From Calothrix sp. PCC 7103 (GTDB lineage: Bacteria > Cyanobacteriota > Cyanobacteriia > Cyanobacteriales > Nostocaceae), in NCBI RefSeq assembly GCF_000331305.1, contig NZ_KB217478.1:1471679-1535678 (forward strand): a stretch of DNA of 64,000 nt, written 5' to 3'. Every line of letters begins with the position of its first letter. The first letter of the stretch is position 1. This document shows positions 27,974 to 36,045 of the stretch, in pieces. The notes under the pieces are model-generated. The model had not been told where the DNA came from. It made no database searches and worked only from the letters and a program-made list of their open reading frames with translations. The position numbers and the translations under genes are program-made.

Positions 27974-29095
27974 TTAACAACGTTGATAGCGCATCCCTGG
28001 TAACTGTGCAATTAAACCCATTAACTCAAGTTGTAATAGCGCACTAGAAACTAAACCCGGCGCCATACCTGTTTGTTGAATAATGGCATCAAAAGCAGTA
28101 GAGTCCATCGAAACAGTTTCGATAACCTTTTGAAGTTCAGGTTCTAATTGAGGTAAAGCTGTTTGTACAGGTTTTGCAGGTATGGAATCAAACTGTGGTA
28201 TCGCTCCTAGCATTTTAATTAACTCATCCAGTTCGCTTGGAATTGGTGTGGCGCCTTGTGCAATCAGCTTTAAACAACCTTGAGAATTATAATCATCCAC
28301 TCTACCCGGCAGTGCATACACATCACGTCCAAACTCGTTCGCGTAGTCTGCTGTAATTAAGGCGCCAGATTTAATAGGCGCCTCAAGTACCAAAACCGCG
28401 CGACACAAACCAGCAATAATGCGGTTGCGACGAGGGAAATGTGTGCGGTCGGGTGGAGTTTTGCTATTAAATTCACTGACAACCATTCCTTGCTTTAGTA
28501 TTTGCTGATAAAGTTTTTGATTTTTTGCAGGGTAGACAACATCAACACCTGTACCAAAAACAGCAATAGTGCGTCCGTCTGCTTTCAATGCAGCAACATG
28601 ACTTTCACTGTCAATACCCTCTGCCATTCCCGAAACAACTGTAAATCCATTCTTTGCAAGCGCAGTACTAATTTGCCTAGTCCAACGCACACCATATTCA
28701 CTCGGTTGTCGTGTCCCCACAATTCCAATAAGTCCTTTTTGCCCCAAGTTCTCTTCTAGTTCTACGGTGCCGCAATAATACAAAATAGGTGGAGGACTCG
28801 CAGTTTCCATAAGTAAACGCGGGTACTCATCATCAACAGGTGTCCAGAAATTAGGATTTTCTTTGAGGTGTTTTGCGAGGAACTCTTCTGGATGATTAGT
28901 TTTATTAAAATTAGCTCGCTCTTTGCCGACTTTTTGTATTGTATTGAGACCAAAACCTTCTACGGCGCCTAATTCGCTTGAATTTACGAACCATGCAGCT
29001 TGTAAAGAACCAAAGTGCTGATGCAACCGTTGTAATAATACTGGGCCAACACCTGATATCTGCGACCAAGCTAACCAATACGCGCGTTCTGACAA
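27974..29095 (-). CDS. dprA: DNA-processing protein DprA
   Basis: A 373-aa protein if started at the TTG at 29095 (TTG-TCA-GAA-CGC, reading SERAYWLAWSQISGVGP), which is preceded by GAGGATGG. The longer frame to 29227 runs through repeat-like, non-conserved DNA and is unlikely. Domains: an N-terminal SAM-like helix-hairpin region (residues 1-90), the Rossmann core with GIVGTRQPSEYG, VSGMAEGIDSESH, AVFGTGVDVVYPAKN, SEFNSKTPPDRTHFPRRNRIIAGL and ALPG (about 110-310), and a C-terminal winged-helix-like domain. DprA binds incoming single-stranded DNA and loads RecA during natural transformation. It fits with the pilin-like gene upstream. Confidence 0.9.
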   Translation of the reverse strand: MSERAYWLAWSQISGVGPVLLQRLHQHFGSLQAAWFVNSSELGAVEGFGLNTIQKVGKERANFNKTNHPEEFLAKHLKENPNFWTPVDDEYPRLLMETASPPPILYYCGTVELEENLGQKGLIGIVGTRQPSEYGVRWTRQISTALAKNGFTVVSGMAEGIDSESHVAALKADGRTIAVFGTGVDVVYPAKNQKLYQQILKQGMVVSEFNSKTPPDRTHFPRRNRIIAGLCRAVLVLEAPIKSGALITADYANEFGRDVYALPGRVDDYNSQGCLKLIAQGATPIPSELDELIKMLGAIPQFDSIPAKPVQTALPQLEPELQKVIETVSMDSTAFDAIIQQTGMAPGLVSSALLQLELMGLIAQLPGMRYQRC

Positions 29096-29280
29096 CTTCC
29101 CATCCTCAATAACTATATATAGTGTTCCCAGAATGAATTTTGGATTTATGCTTGGAGGTGAAAGCGTAATTATTTTTAACTCTTGTTTCTTGGTCGATAT
29201 ATTGTAATATTGTAATAAAAACGACAATTTTGGGTAGAAGCCAGGTTCCTGTACTTTCTAATATAATGACAATAATATAT

Positions 29281-29838
29281 TTATGATACTGGTGATGTTC
29301 CAGAAGCACAAACAGGGACATTATTTTGAATAATTGGTTTTAGAGGTAAATTTTGACCAGACTTATTAATCTGACAAACAATACTAACTATTGTAAATCC
29401 ACTCTCTTTTTTTGTGGAAGAGTCTTGCTTTTTATGAGGAACAGCAAACACTGCTCCAACAAAGCTATTTTTATCCTGTTTATTTTGATTTGTTTCCTTT
29501 AAAAAAGCGTAATGGTAAACTGCGTTTTTTGTGGTGGAGAGAGAAAATTGATAAAACTGATTATTCGCTAGGTTATTAATTTCCATTTGTTGTTCTACCT
29601 TCTTTAATGAATCCATAAAGTAACCATTTTCAATATGTGAAGCTTGCTGCATTCTATTTATGGCTTGAATATAAATCAGAGCAAATGATTTGCAGCCACA
29701 ACTTGGTTCGGTGCGTAGCAGCAATGAAGCAGCAACTATTCCAACTGTCACGAATGGGAATACAAGCCATCCACCAGGAAATATTAGCTTTTTTTTAATA
29801 ATTGCTTGTATTAAATTTGATTTTTGATTATCTTGCAT
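29281..29838 (-). CDS. Type IV pilin-like G/H family protein
   Basis: A 185-aa protein with an N-terminal transmembrane segment (about 24-41, WLVFPFVTVGIVAASLLL). The conserved pilin-like block AINRMQQASHIENGYFMDSLKKVE follows, and the SFVGAVFAVP ... FTIVSIVCQINKSGQNLP ... VCASGTSPVS C-terminus is typical of the cyanobacterial G/H group. The canonical G-F-T-L-x-E prepilin cleavage site is not present, since the segment before the membrane helix is KKKLIFPGGW, so processing by PilD is uncertain. It is upstream of dprA on the same strand (about 185 bases). The role in pili or secretion is inferred. Confidence 0.75.
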   Translation of the reverse strand: MQDNQKSNLIQAIIKKKLIFPGGWLVFPFVTVGIVAASLLLRTEPSCGCKSFALIYIQAINRMQQASHIENGYFMDSLKKVEQQMEINNLANNQFYQFSLSTTKNAVYHYAFLKETNQNKQDKNSFVGAVFAVPHKKQDSSTKKESGFTIVSIVCQINKSGQNLPLKPIIQNNVPVCASGTSPVS

Positions 29839-30007
29839 ATGAAATTATAAAGAACAGAAGTCTTCTTTGTTATTGTTCCCTAAATCTGAGTTGATGTAAC
29901 ATCACGCTGAGATTGGGGAGCGAGTATCAACTCTTGAAAAAACCGGGTTAAGATGGTGCTAAGTTGTACACACTTGTTAAAATAAGACAGTTTACAGCCT
30001 GTTGAGC

Positions 30008-30393
30008 ATGAGTGAAACTGTTTACATCGAAACCAGCATTTTTGGTTATCTCACTGCCAGATCGACCAAAAATCTGATTATTGCTGGAAATATTGAGATT
30101 ACAAGAGACTGGTGGGAATTACGCAGAAGTGCTTTTACTCTCTACATCTCACAAGTTGTTTTGGACGAGGTATAGCAAACCTATATGAGTTGTGAAAAAT
30201 TATATTTCGTAGAGACGCGATTAATCGCGTCTCTACAAATTGTGGATTTTACAAATGATTTAGGACTGCTATATCACAAGGTGATGCGGAAATAGCAGAT
30301 CAACGGTTAGAGGTAGCTCGTGGAATCCCATTACTTAAAGTGACCGAAGCAGTTGAGAACCTAGCTGCTCAGTTTATGGCAAGGAGCAAATAG
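30008..30393 (+). pseudogene. PIN-domain (VapC-like) toxin gene interrupted by a MITE
   Basis: MSETVYIETSIFGYLTARSTKN ... LYISQVVLDEV runs from 30008 to a TAG created by the inserted element (30173-30271). Beyond the insert the same frame resumes as SQGDAEIADQRLEVARGIPLLKVTEAVENLAAQFMARSK. Removing the insert with one TA copy restores DEV-SQGDAE exactly in frame. The rejoined sequence corresponds to the first roughly 95 residues of a cyanobacterial PIN protein with the Y-x-E-T-S-x-F-G-Y-L start. The usual LPPKADDDALH half is missing, so a second truncation has occurred. No antitoxin gene is adjacent. Confidence 0.85.
30173..30271. mobile_element. 99-bp MITE with TA target duplication, TIR TAGCARNCCTAAAT
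   Basis: Left end TAGCAAACCTATATGAGTTG and right end (reverse complement) TAGCAGTCCTAAATCATTTG form imperfect inverted repeats. TA lies on both sides (30171-30172 and 30272-30273). The centre is the perfect 28-bp palindrome (30209-30236, half-site GTAGAGACGCGATT). TA duplication suggests mobilisation by an IS630/Tc1-mariner-type transposase, as for the cyanobacterial Nezha-type MITEs; this family link is inferred. Confidence 0.85.
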
Positions 30394-30463
30394 TAATCTT
30401 TACAATCTAATTCCAATAAGTTATACAAGTATTACATGTGAGTTTAATGTAATAATAGTTACC

Positions 30464-31573
30464 ATGATTCTTAAATATACTGCTGGCTATATTCCGGGTA
30501 AAAAATCAGAGGGTGCGAAGTTTCATCAAATAGGACGTTTCCAGAGTAAGCATTTACCACCCAAAGTAGACCTGCGTAAATATATGACCGATGTAGAAGA
30601 ACAGGTAGGTAATAGTTGTGTTGCTAATGCTTTTGTAGGCGCCTATGAATACCTTGCAAAAAGGGCTTTAGGGGAATCTGGCGATGTTAGTCGTTTGTTT
30701 GTTTACTATAACGCGCGGTCGCTGCACGAAAGCGAAAATGAAGACAAAGGGACACAAATGGAACTAGCAATCGATGCTTTGTGCAAGTATGGAGCTTGTT
30801 CAGAAGAACTTTGGGCTAACTCCGAAGAGCTAATATTAGAGCAACCAGACGATTTAGCCTACGAACATGCTGCTAACTTTACAATTGAGGAAGCTGAGTT
30901 TGTTGAAACTGACCTTGACTTATGGCGCCATACTTTAGCAGAAGGATATCCAATTGCCTTTGCTCTCAATACATTTAATTCTTTTGATGAAGCTACAAAA
31001 AATCGTGGGCGAGTACCAATGCCCAAGTCATCCGATAATGTACGGAAAACCCACGGATGGCACGCAATGCTGTGTGTTGGGTACTCTGATAAAGACAAGA
31101 TGTTTATAGTACGCAACTCATGGGGTTCTTCTTGGGGAGATAAAGGGTACTGTTATATTCCCTACGATTATGTAATTCACAAAGACTATAATGGACACGA
31201 CTCGTGGATTATAAAATCTGTTAGCGATTTAGACTTTAGCGCTGAGGTTTGGGAAGAGGATGAGTCTGTTTTTGCTAACGAAGATTCTTTATTGCTATTT
31301 GACTTCTATGTTACAACTTCCGACCCAGAGGGTTTTGCGACCGATTTAGAAAATCTATGTCTCAATTATGTAGAAAGCGACGAAGAATACTACTTTGACT
31401 ATGAGTACGAAGAACAAGATGATGAAAGCTTTGTTCTCAATATCCTTAACTTTGACCTGACAATTGAAGACGCAAGCGAATTCCTTGAAGAGTTAGACGC
31501 GCTTTGCGATGAATACGCTATTGATGGTGACTACGACTACTGTATTGATGACGAGGACTGCGAAGAGGAGTAG
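30464..31573 (+). CDS. C1 (papain) family peptidase with an acidic C-terminal extension
   Basis: A 369-aa protein lacking a signal peptide. The papain fold is marked by the active-site Q and C52 in EQVGNSCVANAF, H200 in GWHAMLCVGY and N218 in VRNSWGSSWGDKGYCYIP. There is no long N-terminal inhibitory prodomain, only about 45 residues before the catalytic Gln. Residues about 265-369 form an extra domain very rich in Asp/Glu/Tyr (DYEYEEQDDESF ... DYDYCIDDEDCEEE), containing two similar segments LLLFDFYVTTSDPEGFATDLENLC and FVLNILNFDLTIEDASEFLEELDALC. It is probably a cytoplasmic protease. The substrate is unknown. It stands alone, followed by a hairpin repeat. Confidence 0.87.
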   Translation: MILKYTAGYIPGKKSEGAKFHQIGRFQSKHLPPKVDLRKYMTDVEEQVGNSCVANAFVGAYEYLAKRALGESGDVSRLFVYYNARSLHESENEDKGTQMELAIDALCKYGACSEELWANSEELILEQPDDLAYEHAANFTIEEAEFVETDLDLWRHTLAEGYPIAFALNTFNSFDEATKNRGRVPMPKSSDNVRKTHGWHAMLCVGYSDKDKMFIVRNSWGSSWGDKGYCYIPYDYVIHKDYNGHDSWIIKSVSDLDFSAEVWEEDESVFANEDSLLLFDFYVTTSDPEGFATDLENLCLNYVESDEEYYFDYEYEEQDDESFVLNILNFDLTIEDASEFLEELDALCDEYAIDGDYDYCIDDEDCEEE

Positions 31574-31581
31574 AAAGATTG

Positions 31582-31680
31582 GCAACGGATGATGAACGGA
31601 TGTAACGGATGGTTATTTGTTAAAAACAAAATCTAATTATTTAAAGCAGCCTATCCGTTACATCCGTTGTATCCGTTGCA
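31582..31680. repeat. ACGGATGTAACGGAT inverted repeat, full copy
   Basis: GCAACGGAT ... ACGGATGTAACGGAT and the inverse ATCCGTTACATCCG ... ATCCGTTGC arms are separated by about 42 bases, forming a long hairpin between the peptidase gene and the convergent TetR gene. It may terminate both transcripts. Relatives lie at 1-78, 38064-38091 and 59487-59580. Confidence 0.8.
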
Positions 31681-31705
31681 AAGTTGCTTATCCATGTATA
31701 TACAA

Positions 31706-32527
31706 TTATTTCAACTCTTGACCTCGTGCTAAAAGTTCAATTATTTCGCTACGAGTCAGGTTGTTCGTCTTTGCAATGGCATCTAAGTTTTCCCAAGCAG
31801 TATCGGTAAGTCGTATTGAGCGTAAGCGTTTCGGTTCTTTATAATCTGGTTCAAACTGACCTGTAGCAGAACGCTTACGTCGTGTAGATTTTTCTTTATT
31901 AGCAGAATATTTATTTTCATCTAACTGAACGTTTGTAGTAATTAAGTTAACTAAGTTATCAATTAGTCTCTGACGCTCCATTGGCATAATATCCGCACTT
32001 TGCAGCATATATTCAATCATCACAAAATGAAATAAGGCGCCTAAGAATATACGTGCTGTTGCCTCTGGGTCGGTTAATTGTAATTCTGGATGAAACTGCA
32101 AATACTGAGTAATATTATTAACAAATATTTTTTGTGTGTTACTAACTAAATACCTTGCTAGCGTAGGAAACCGACCAGACTCAGCAATTACCAAGCGTAT
32201 CAAATCTAAAAGTTCTGGTGTATCACTGACACTTTTACTTAGTTGATTTAAAAAATTATTTGCCAAACCTGCCAATACAGATGCAGGTTCTCCTTGAAAA
32301 AAATCTTTTGGTAAGTCTAGCACACCTGCACAACTTGTTATCAAACGCTCAATTAAGGCGATAAATAACTTTTCCTTATCTTGAAAATGGCTGTAAACGG
32401 TTGTTTTCGATACACCTGCCGCTGCTGTGACTCTATCCATCGTTGCCCCAGCAAATCCGTGTGTCAAAAATTCCTGCATGGCGCCTTGTAAAATTGCTTC
32501 GACTTTATCTGCATTTTTTGCTTGCAT
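31706..32527 (-). CDS. TetR/AcrR family transcriptional regulator with C-terminal ribbon-helix-helix segment
   Basis: Starting at the ATG at 32527 (preceded by GAGGTGAT) gives 273 aa. A longer frame to 32647 would run through a repeat and is rejected. Residues about 5-55 are the TetR DNA-binding domain (AILQGAMQEFLTHGFAGATMDRVTAAAGVSKTTVYSHFQDKEKLF). Residues 60-205 are the ligand-binding helices, with TetR_C-like DLIRLVIAESGRFPTLARYL. A basic linker (STRRKRSATGQ) leads to RLRSIRLTDTAWENLDAIA ... LTRSEIIELLARG, which looks like a ribbon-helix-helix DNA-binding unit. The gene is divergent from the devBCA-type operon and likely represses it through the inverted repeat at 32705-32724. Confidence 0.88.
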   Translation of the reverse strand: MQAKNADKVEAILQGAMQEFLTHGFAGATMDRVTAAAGVSKTTVYSHFQDKEKLFIALIERLITSCAGVLDLPKDFFQGEPASVLAGLANNFLNQLSKSVSDTPELLDLIRLVIAESGRFPTLARYLVSNTQKIFVNNITQYLQFHPELQLTDPEATARIFLGALFHFVMIEYMLQSADIMPMERQRLIDNLVNLITTNVQLDENKYSANKEKSTRRKRSATGQFEPDYKEPKRLRSIRLTDTAWENLDAIAKTNNLTRSEIIELLARGQELK

Positions 32528-32545
32528 ATCACCTCTTGTTTTGGC

Positions 32546-32610
32546 TTCATACCGACACCCTAGAAGGGCGGGGCTATACGAACAAAGCCTACCTTCGCAG
32601 GCTAATGAGT
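32546..32610. repeat. Copy of the ACCCTA...GAACAAAGCCTACC intergenic repeat
   Basis: GACACCCTAGAAGGGCG, CGAACAAAGCCTACC and the small hairpin AGCCT-accttcgc-AGGCT follow the same order as in 26494-26620 and, inverted, 18693-18746. It lies in the untranslated leader of the TetR gene. Confidence 0.6.
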
Positions 32611-32679
32611 ATATGTTCATCAAGAATTGGTATAACATCACCCACAATTTATTAATGTCTAAATTCTAAAATACGCACC

Positions 32680-32724
32680 TTGACAAAAGCAACTGTACAG
32701 TTTAGTTTAGTAGTGTCACTAAAC
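32680..32724 (+). promoter_or_regulatory. Promoter and candidate TetR operator of the devBCA-type operon
   Basis: A TTGACA at 32680-32685 is followed after about 17 bases by TAGTTT, a weak -10. Overlapping it is the inverted repeat GTTTAGT-agtgtc-ACTAAAC (32705-32724), with a further GATTTAGTTTAC half-site to the right. The position between the divergent regulator and exporter genes fits autoregulated TetR control. Confidence 0.55.
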
Positions 32725-32761
32725 GATTTAGTTTACCTGTCTCACATAAGAGGGGGAAATT

Positions 32762-34069
32762 ATGGTGCGCGATTCTATAATAAATCATTCAATATTATCA
32801 AAAGTTAAACCCCGACAGCTTGTATTACTTGGCATGACTGCAAGTTTACTGGCAGCTAGTGTATTAGTATCTCAAGTCCGCAACAGCCATGTATTACAAA
32901 AAGAAAACCAAGCACAGCAAGTTGTGGCGCCTGAAATCAAAACGGTGACAGCGTTAGGTAGACTTGAGCCAAAAGGTGAAGTTATCAAACTTTCGGCGCC
33001 GACAGCATCAAGTCAAGGAAGTCGGTTAAAAAAGCTCTTAGTAGAAGAGGGAGATACAGTAAAAGCGGAACAAGTAATTGCAGTATTGGATAGTAGCGAT
33101 ATACTCAAAGCTGCATACGATAAAGCTTCAGAAGTGGTGCAAGTTCAAAAAGCAAATTTAGCCAAGGTCAAAGCAGGTGCAAAAGTTGGAGAGATAGACG
33201 CACAGAAAGCCGAAATTGCGCGCGTTCAAGCGCAGTCGTTGGGTGAAGAAAGGGCACAACGAGAAACTGTCTTGAGATTACAAGCACAGTGGGAAGGGGA
33301 TAAAGCTGCACAAAGAGCGACTATTAGAAGACTTGAAGGTGAGTTGAATAATGCTAAATCAGAATTTGGTCGTTACGAGCAGTTGTATAAAGAAGGCGCC
33401 ATTTCCCAGTCTAATTTTGACAGTAAGCGTTTGGGTGTGGATACACTGACTCAGCAATTAAGCGAAGCTAAAGCTAATTTTGAACGTACAAATAGTACTG
33501 GTAACAGACAAATTCAAGAAGCTAAAGCAGTTTTGAGTCGTATTCAAGCTACTAGTAGCAAGCAAGTAACATCAGCAGAAGCGACGCTTAATAAAATTGC
33601 TGAAGTGCGTCCGGTAGATGTTGCCGCAGCTAATGCCGAACTTCGACAAGCTATAGCAGCACAGAAAGAAGCAAAAGCAAATTTTGAGCAAGCTTTTGTA
33701 AAGGCGCCTTCAAGTGGAGTTATTTTCAGGGTAAATACTCGTTCTGGGGAAACAGTTTCAAACGATGGCATTGTTGAACTTGGAGAAGTTAATCAAATGA
33801 TGGTCATTGCTGAGGTGTATCAAAGCAATATTAGTAAAATTAGACCTGGGCAAACAGTGCGTGTTACTAGTAATTCTCTCAATGGTGAGTTATTTGGAAA
33901 AGTTGAATTAGTTGGTTGGCAAGTACGGCGCCAGAATATTATTAATTCTGACCCTAGTGATAATATTGATTCACGAGTTGTCGAAGTTAGAGTAAAACTC
34001 AATGAACCATCAAGTCAAAAAGCTGCTAAGTTAACAAACTTGCAAGTCAAAGCAATATTTGAATTATAG
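32762..34069 (+). CDS. DevB-type ABC exporter membrane fusion protein (HlyD family)
   Basis: A 435-aa periplasmic adaptor. A single N-terminal transmembrane helix (about 21-40, LVLLGMTASLLAASVLVS) precedes the lipoyl-like half-domain starting VTALGRLEPKGEVIKLSAP, a hallmark of DevB proteins. A long coiled-coil hairpin (about 110-300, rich in A/E/K/Q) and the returning barrel FVKAPSSGVIFRVNTRSGETV ... GEVNQMMVIAEVYQ follow. AGAGGGGGAAA precedes the ATG. It links the inner-membrane DevC/DevA transporter to an outer-membrane TolC-like duct. In heterocyst formers DevBCA exports glycolipids, but such operons are multicopy and this one's substrate is unknown. It is the first gene of a four-gene operon. 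Confidence 0.9.
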   Translation: MVRDSIINHSILSKVKPRQLVLLGMTASLLAASVLVSQVRNSHVLQKENQAQQVVAPEIKTVTALGRLEPKGEVIKLSAPTASSQGSRLKKLLVEEGDTVKAEQVIAVLDSSDILKAAYDKASEVVQVQKANLAKVKAGAKVGEIDAQKAEIARVQAQSLGEERAQRETVLRLQAQWEGDKAAQRATIRRLEGELNNAKSEFGRYEQLYKEGAISQSNFDSKRLGVDTLTQQLSEAKANFERTNSTGNRQIQEAKAVLSRIQATSSKQVTSAEATLNKIAEVRPVDVAAANAELRQAIAAQKEAKANFEQAFVKAPSSGVIFRVNTRSGETVSNDGIVELGEVNQMMVIAEVYQSNISKIRPGQTVRVTSNSLNGELFGKVELVGWQVRRQNIINSDPSDNIDSRVVEVRVKLNEPSSQKAAKLTNLQVKAIFEL

Positions 34070-34085
34070 ATAATATAAAATTATC

Positions 34086-35261
34086 ATGATAGAATTTATT
34101 CAAGAGTTACAAAGACGTACACCTTTAGGGTGGCTGCAATTAAACCGTCATAAAGGACGCTTAATTGTCGCAGTTTCTGGGATTGCATTTGCAGATGTTT
34201 TGATGTTTATGCAATTAGGTTTTCAAAGCGCGCTTTTTGATAGTAATACTCGTCTGAACCGCGCAATACTTGCTGATGTCGTTTTAGTTAGTAATCAAGC
34301 TAAAAATACCGATAATATATCTACGTTTACACGACGAAGATTATTTGATGCATCAGACGTACCTGGAGTAAAGACCGCAGAACCCATGTATATTAGTACA
34401 GTGACATGGAGAAATCCTCAAACGCGAAAAAAAGCAAAAGTTCAAGCGATTGGTTTTAATCCTGAACGACCCGCTTTGAATATACCTGAAGCTAATGCTC
34501 AACTTGATAAAATTCAGTTACCAGATAGTTTTTTATTTGATAAAGGAGCAAGAGGAGAATACAAACAGATTTTTGCACAAATCGAAGCAGGTAAGGAAGT
34601 TTCTACAGAAGTAGATAGGCGTACTATTACTATAAATGGTTTATTTAAATTCGGCGCTTCTTTTGCTTCTGATGGACTATTGATTTCTAGTAGTGATAAT
34701 TATTTAAGATTATTTCCGCGTCAAAAAGCAGGTAGTGTAAATCTTGGTTTAATTTATATTAAACCAGGATATGACCCAATTAAAGTTGCAACTGCATTAA
34801 AAGCGCATCTACCTGATGATGTAAAAATTATGACTCGTGATGAGTTTGTGGAATTTGAAGAAGGTTATTTGAGAAGAGAAAGTCCAATTGCTTTTATCTT
34901 TACTTTTGGTGTAGCAATGGGGTTTTTGATTGGTGTAATTATCGTTTATCAAATTCTTTCAACAGATGTCAACTCTCATTTGAAAGAATACGCAACTTTT
35001 AAAGCAATGGGCTATCCGAATAGTTATTTGCTGGGTGTAATTTTTGAAGAAGCGATTATTATTGCAACAATTGGTTATATACCAGGATTTATCATACCTG
35101 TTGGACTTTATCAATTAGCTGCAAATGCTACTAATTTACCTTTATATATGCCAATTGCGCGAGCTATTTTTGTTTTTGTTTTAACTCTAATTATTTGTAG
35201 TATTTCTGGAACTATAGCAACCCGTAAGTTACAGTCTGCTGACCCAGCTGATATGTTTTAG
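34086..35261 (+). CDS. DevC-type ABC exporter permease (FtsX-like)
   Basis: A 391-aa inner-membrane protein. One N-terminal membrane helix (about 25-48) and a periplasmic MacB-like domain (about 50-260) precede three C-terminal helices (about 265-380), the FtsX/MacB topology. The start PLGWLQLNRHKGRLIVAVSGIAFADVLMFMQLGFQSALFDS is characteristic of DevC. It starts 16 bases after the devB-type gene and is followed 19 bases later by the ATPase, consistent with one transport complex. Confidence 0.92.
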   Translation: MIEFIQELQRRTPLGWLQLNRHKGRLIVAVSGIAFADVLMFMQLGFQSALFDSNTRLNRAILADVVLVSNQAKNTDNISTFTRRRLFDASDVPGVKTAEPMYISTVTWRNPQTRKKAKVQAIGFNPERPALNIPEANAQLDKIQLPDSFLFDKGARGEYKQIFAQIEAGKEVSTEVDRRTITINGLFKFGASFASDGLLISSSDNYLRLFPRQKAGSVNLGLIYIKPGYDPIKVATALKAHLPDDVKIMTRDEFVEFEEGYLRRESPIAFIFTFGVAMGFLIGVIIVYQILSTDVNSHLKEYATFKAMGYPNSYLLGVIFEEAIIIATIGYIPGFIIPVGLYQLAANATNLPLYMPIARAIFVFVLTLIICSISGTIATRKLQSADPADMF

Positions 35262-35280
35262 CTGATATTTTTTAAACATT

Positions 35281-36027
35281 ATGCATACGAATTTTAGCAA
35301 TGAGTCTGTTATTTTAGTTAAAAATCTTAACCATTTCTTTGGTAAAGGTCAACTTCGTAAGCAAGTTTTATTTGATGTTAATTTAGAAATAAAGGCAGGT
35401 GAAATAATTATAATGACTGGCCCTTCTGGTTCTGGTAAAACAACCTTACTAACTTTGGCAGGTGGTTTACGTTCTACTCAAGAAGGTAGTTTACAAGTTT
35501 TAGGTAAAGAACTTTGCGGCGCCAATGAAAAACAATTAACCGAGGCAAGGCGAAGTAACGGATATATCTTTCAAGCACATAATTTACACGGTAGTTTAAC
35601 AGCTTTACAAAATGTGCGGATGGGTTTAGAAGTTCATAAAAAACTCTCTCCAGAGGTGATGATTGCTCGTTCTAAAGAAATGCTAGAATTAGTTGGTTTA
35701 GGGCAACGTGTTAATTATTACCCAGATGATTTATCAGGAGGTCAAAAACAAAGAGTAGCAATAGCTCGCGCGTTAGTTAGTCAACCAAAAATTGTTCTTG
35801 CTGATGAACCTACTGCTGCGTTGGATAAAAAATCTGGACGCGATGTAGTAGAGATGATGCAAAAACTAGCCAAAGAACAAGGTTGCACAATTTTATTAGT
35901 AACTCACGATAACCGAATTTTAGATATTGCCGACCGTATCGTTTATATGGAAGATGGTCGTTTAGTTAGCGATAGTAGTATTAATGCTTCCGATGAAGAA
36001 GTATCGCACAAGTTTATCCACAGTTGA
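35281..36027 (+). CDS. DevA-type ABC exporter ATP-binding protein
   Basis: A 248-aa ATPase of the MacB/LolD group with Walker A GPSGSGKTTL, the signature LSGGQKQRVAIARAL, Walker B IVLADEPTAALD and the switch H in LLVTHDNRI. It starts VILVKNLNHFFGKGQLRKQVLFDVNLEI, typical of DevA. It energises the DevC permease encoded immediately upstream. The C-terminal tail (DEEVSHKFIHS) is of ordinary length. Confidence 0.93.
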   Translation: MHTNFSNESVILVKNLNHFFGKGQLRKQVLFDVNLEIKAGEIIIMTGPSGSGKTTLLTLAGGLRSTQEGSLQVLGKELCGANEKQLTEARRSNGYIFQAHNLHGSLTALQNVRMGLEVHKKLSPEVMIARSKEMLELVGLGQRVNYYPDDLSGGQKQRVAIARALVSQPKIVLADEPTAALDKKSGRDVVEMMQKLAKEQGCTILLVTHDNRILDIADRIVYMEDGRLVSDSSINASDEEVSHKFIHS

Positions 36028-36045
36028 ATAACAGGAGTTCAGGTT

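Noticed and set aside
29096-29227. Extended N-terminus of DprA up to the TTG at 29227
   Set aside because: The added 44 residues run through repeat-like AT-rich DNA. Known DprA proteins begin near ERAYWLAW, which fits the TTG at 29095.
32528-32647. Extended N-terminus of the TetR regulator
   Set aside because: The 40 extra codons lie within an intergenic repeat unit. The ATG at 32527 has a good ribosome-binding site and a normal TetR start.
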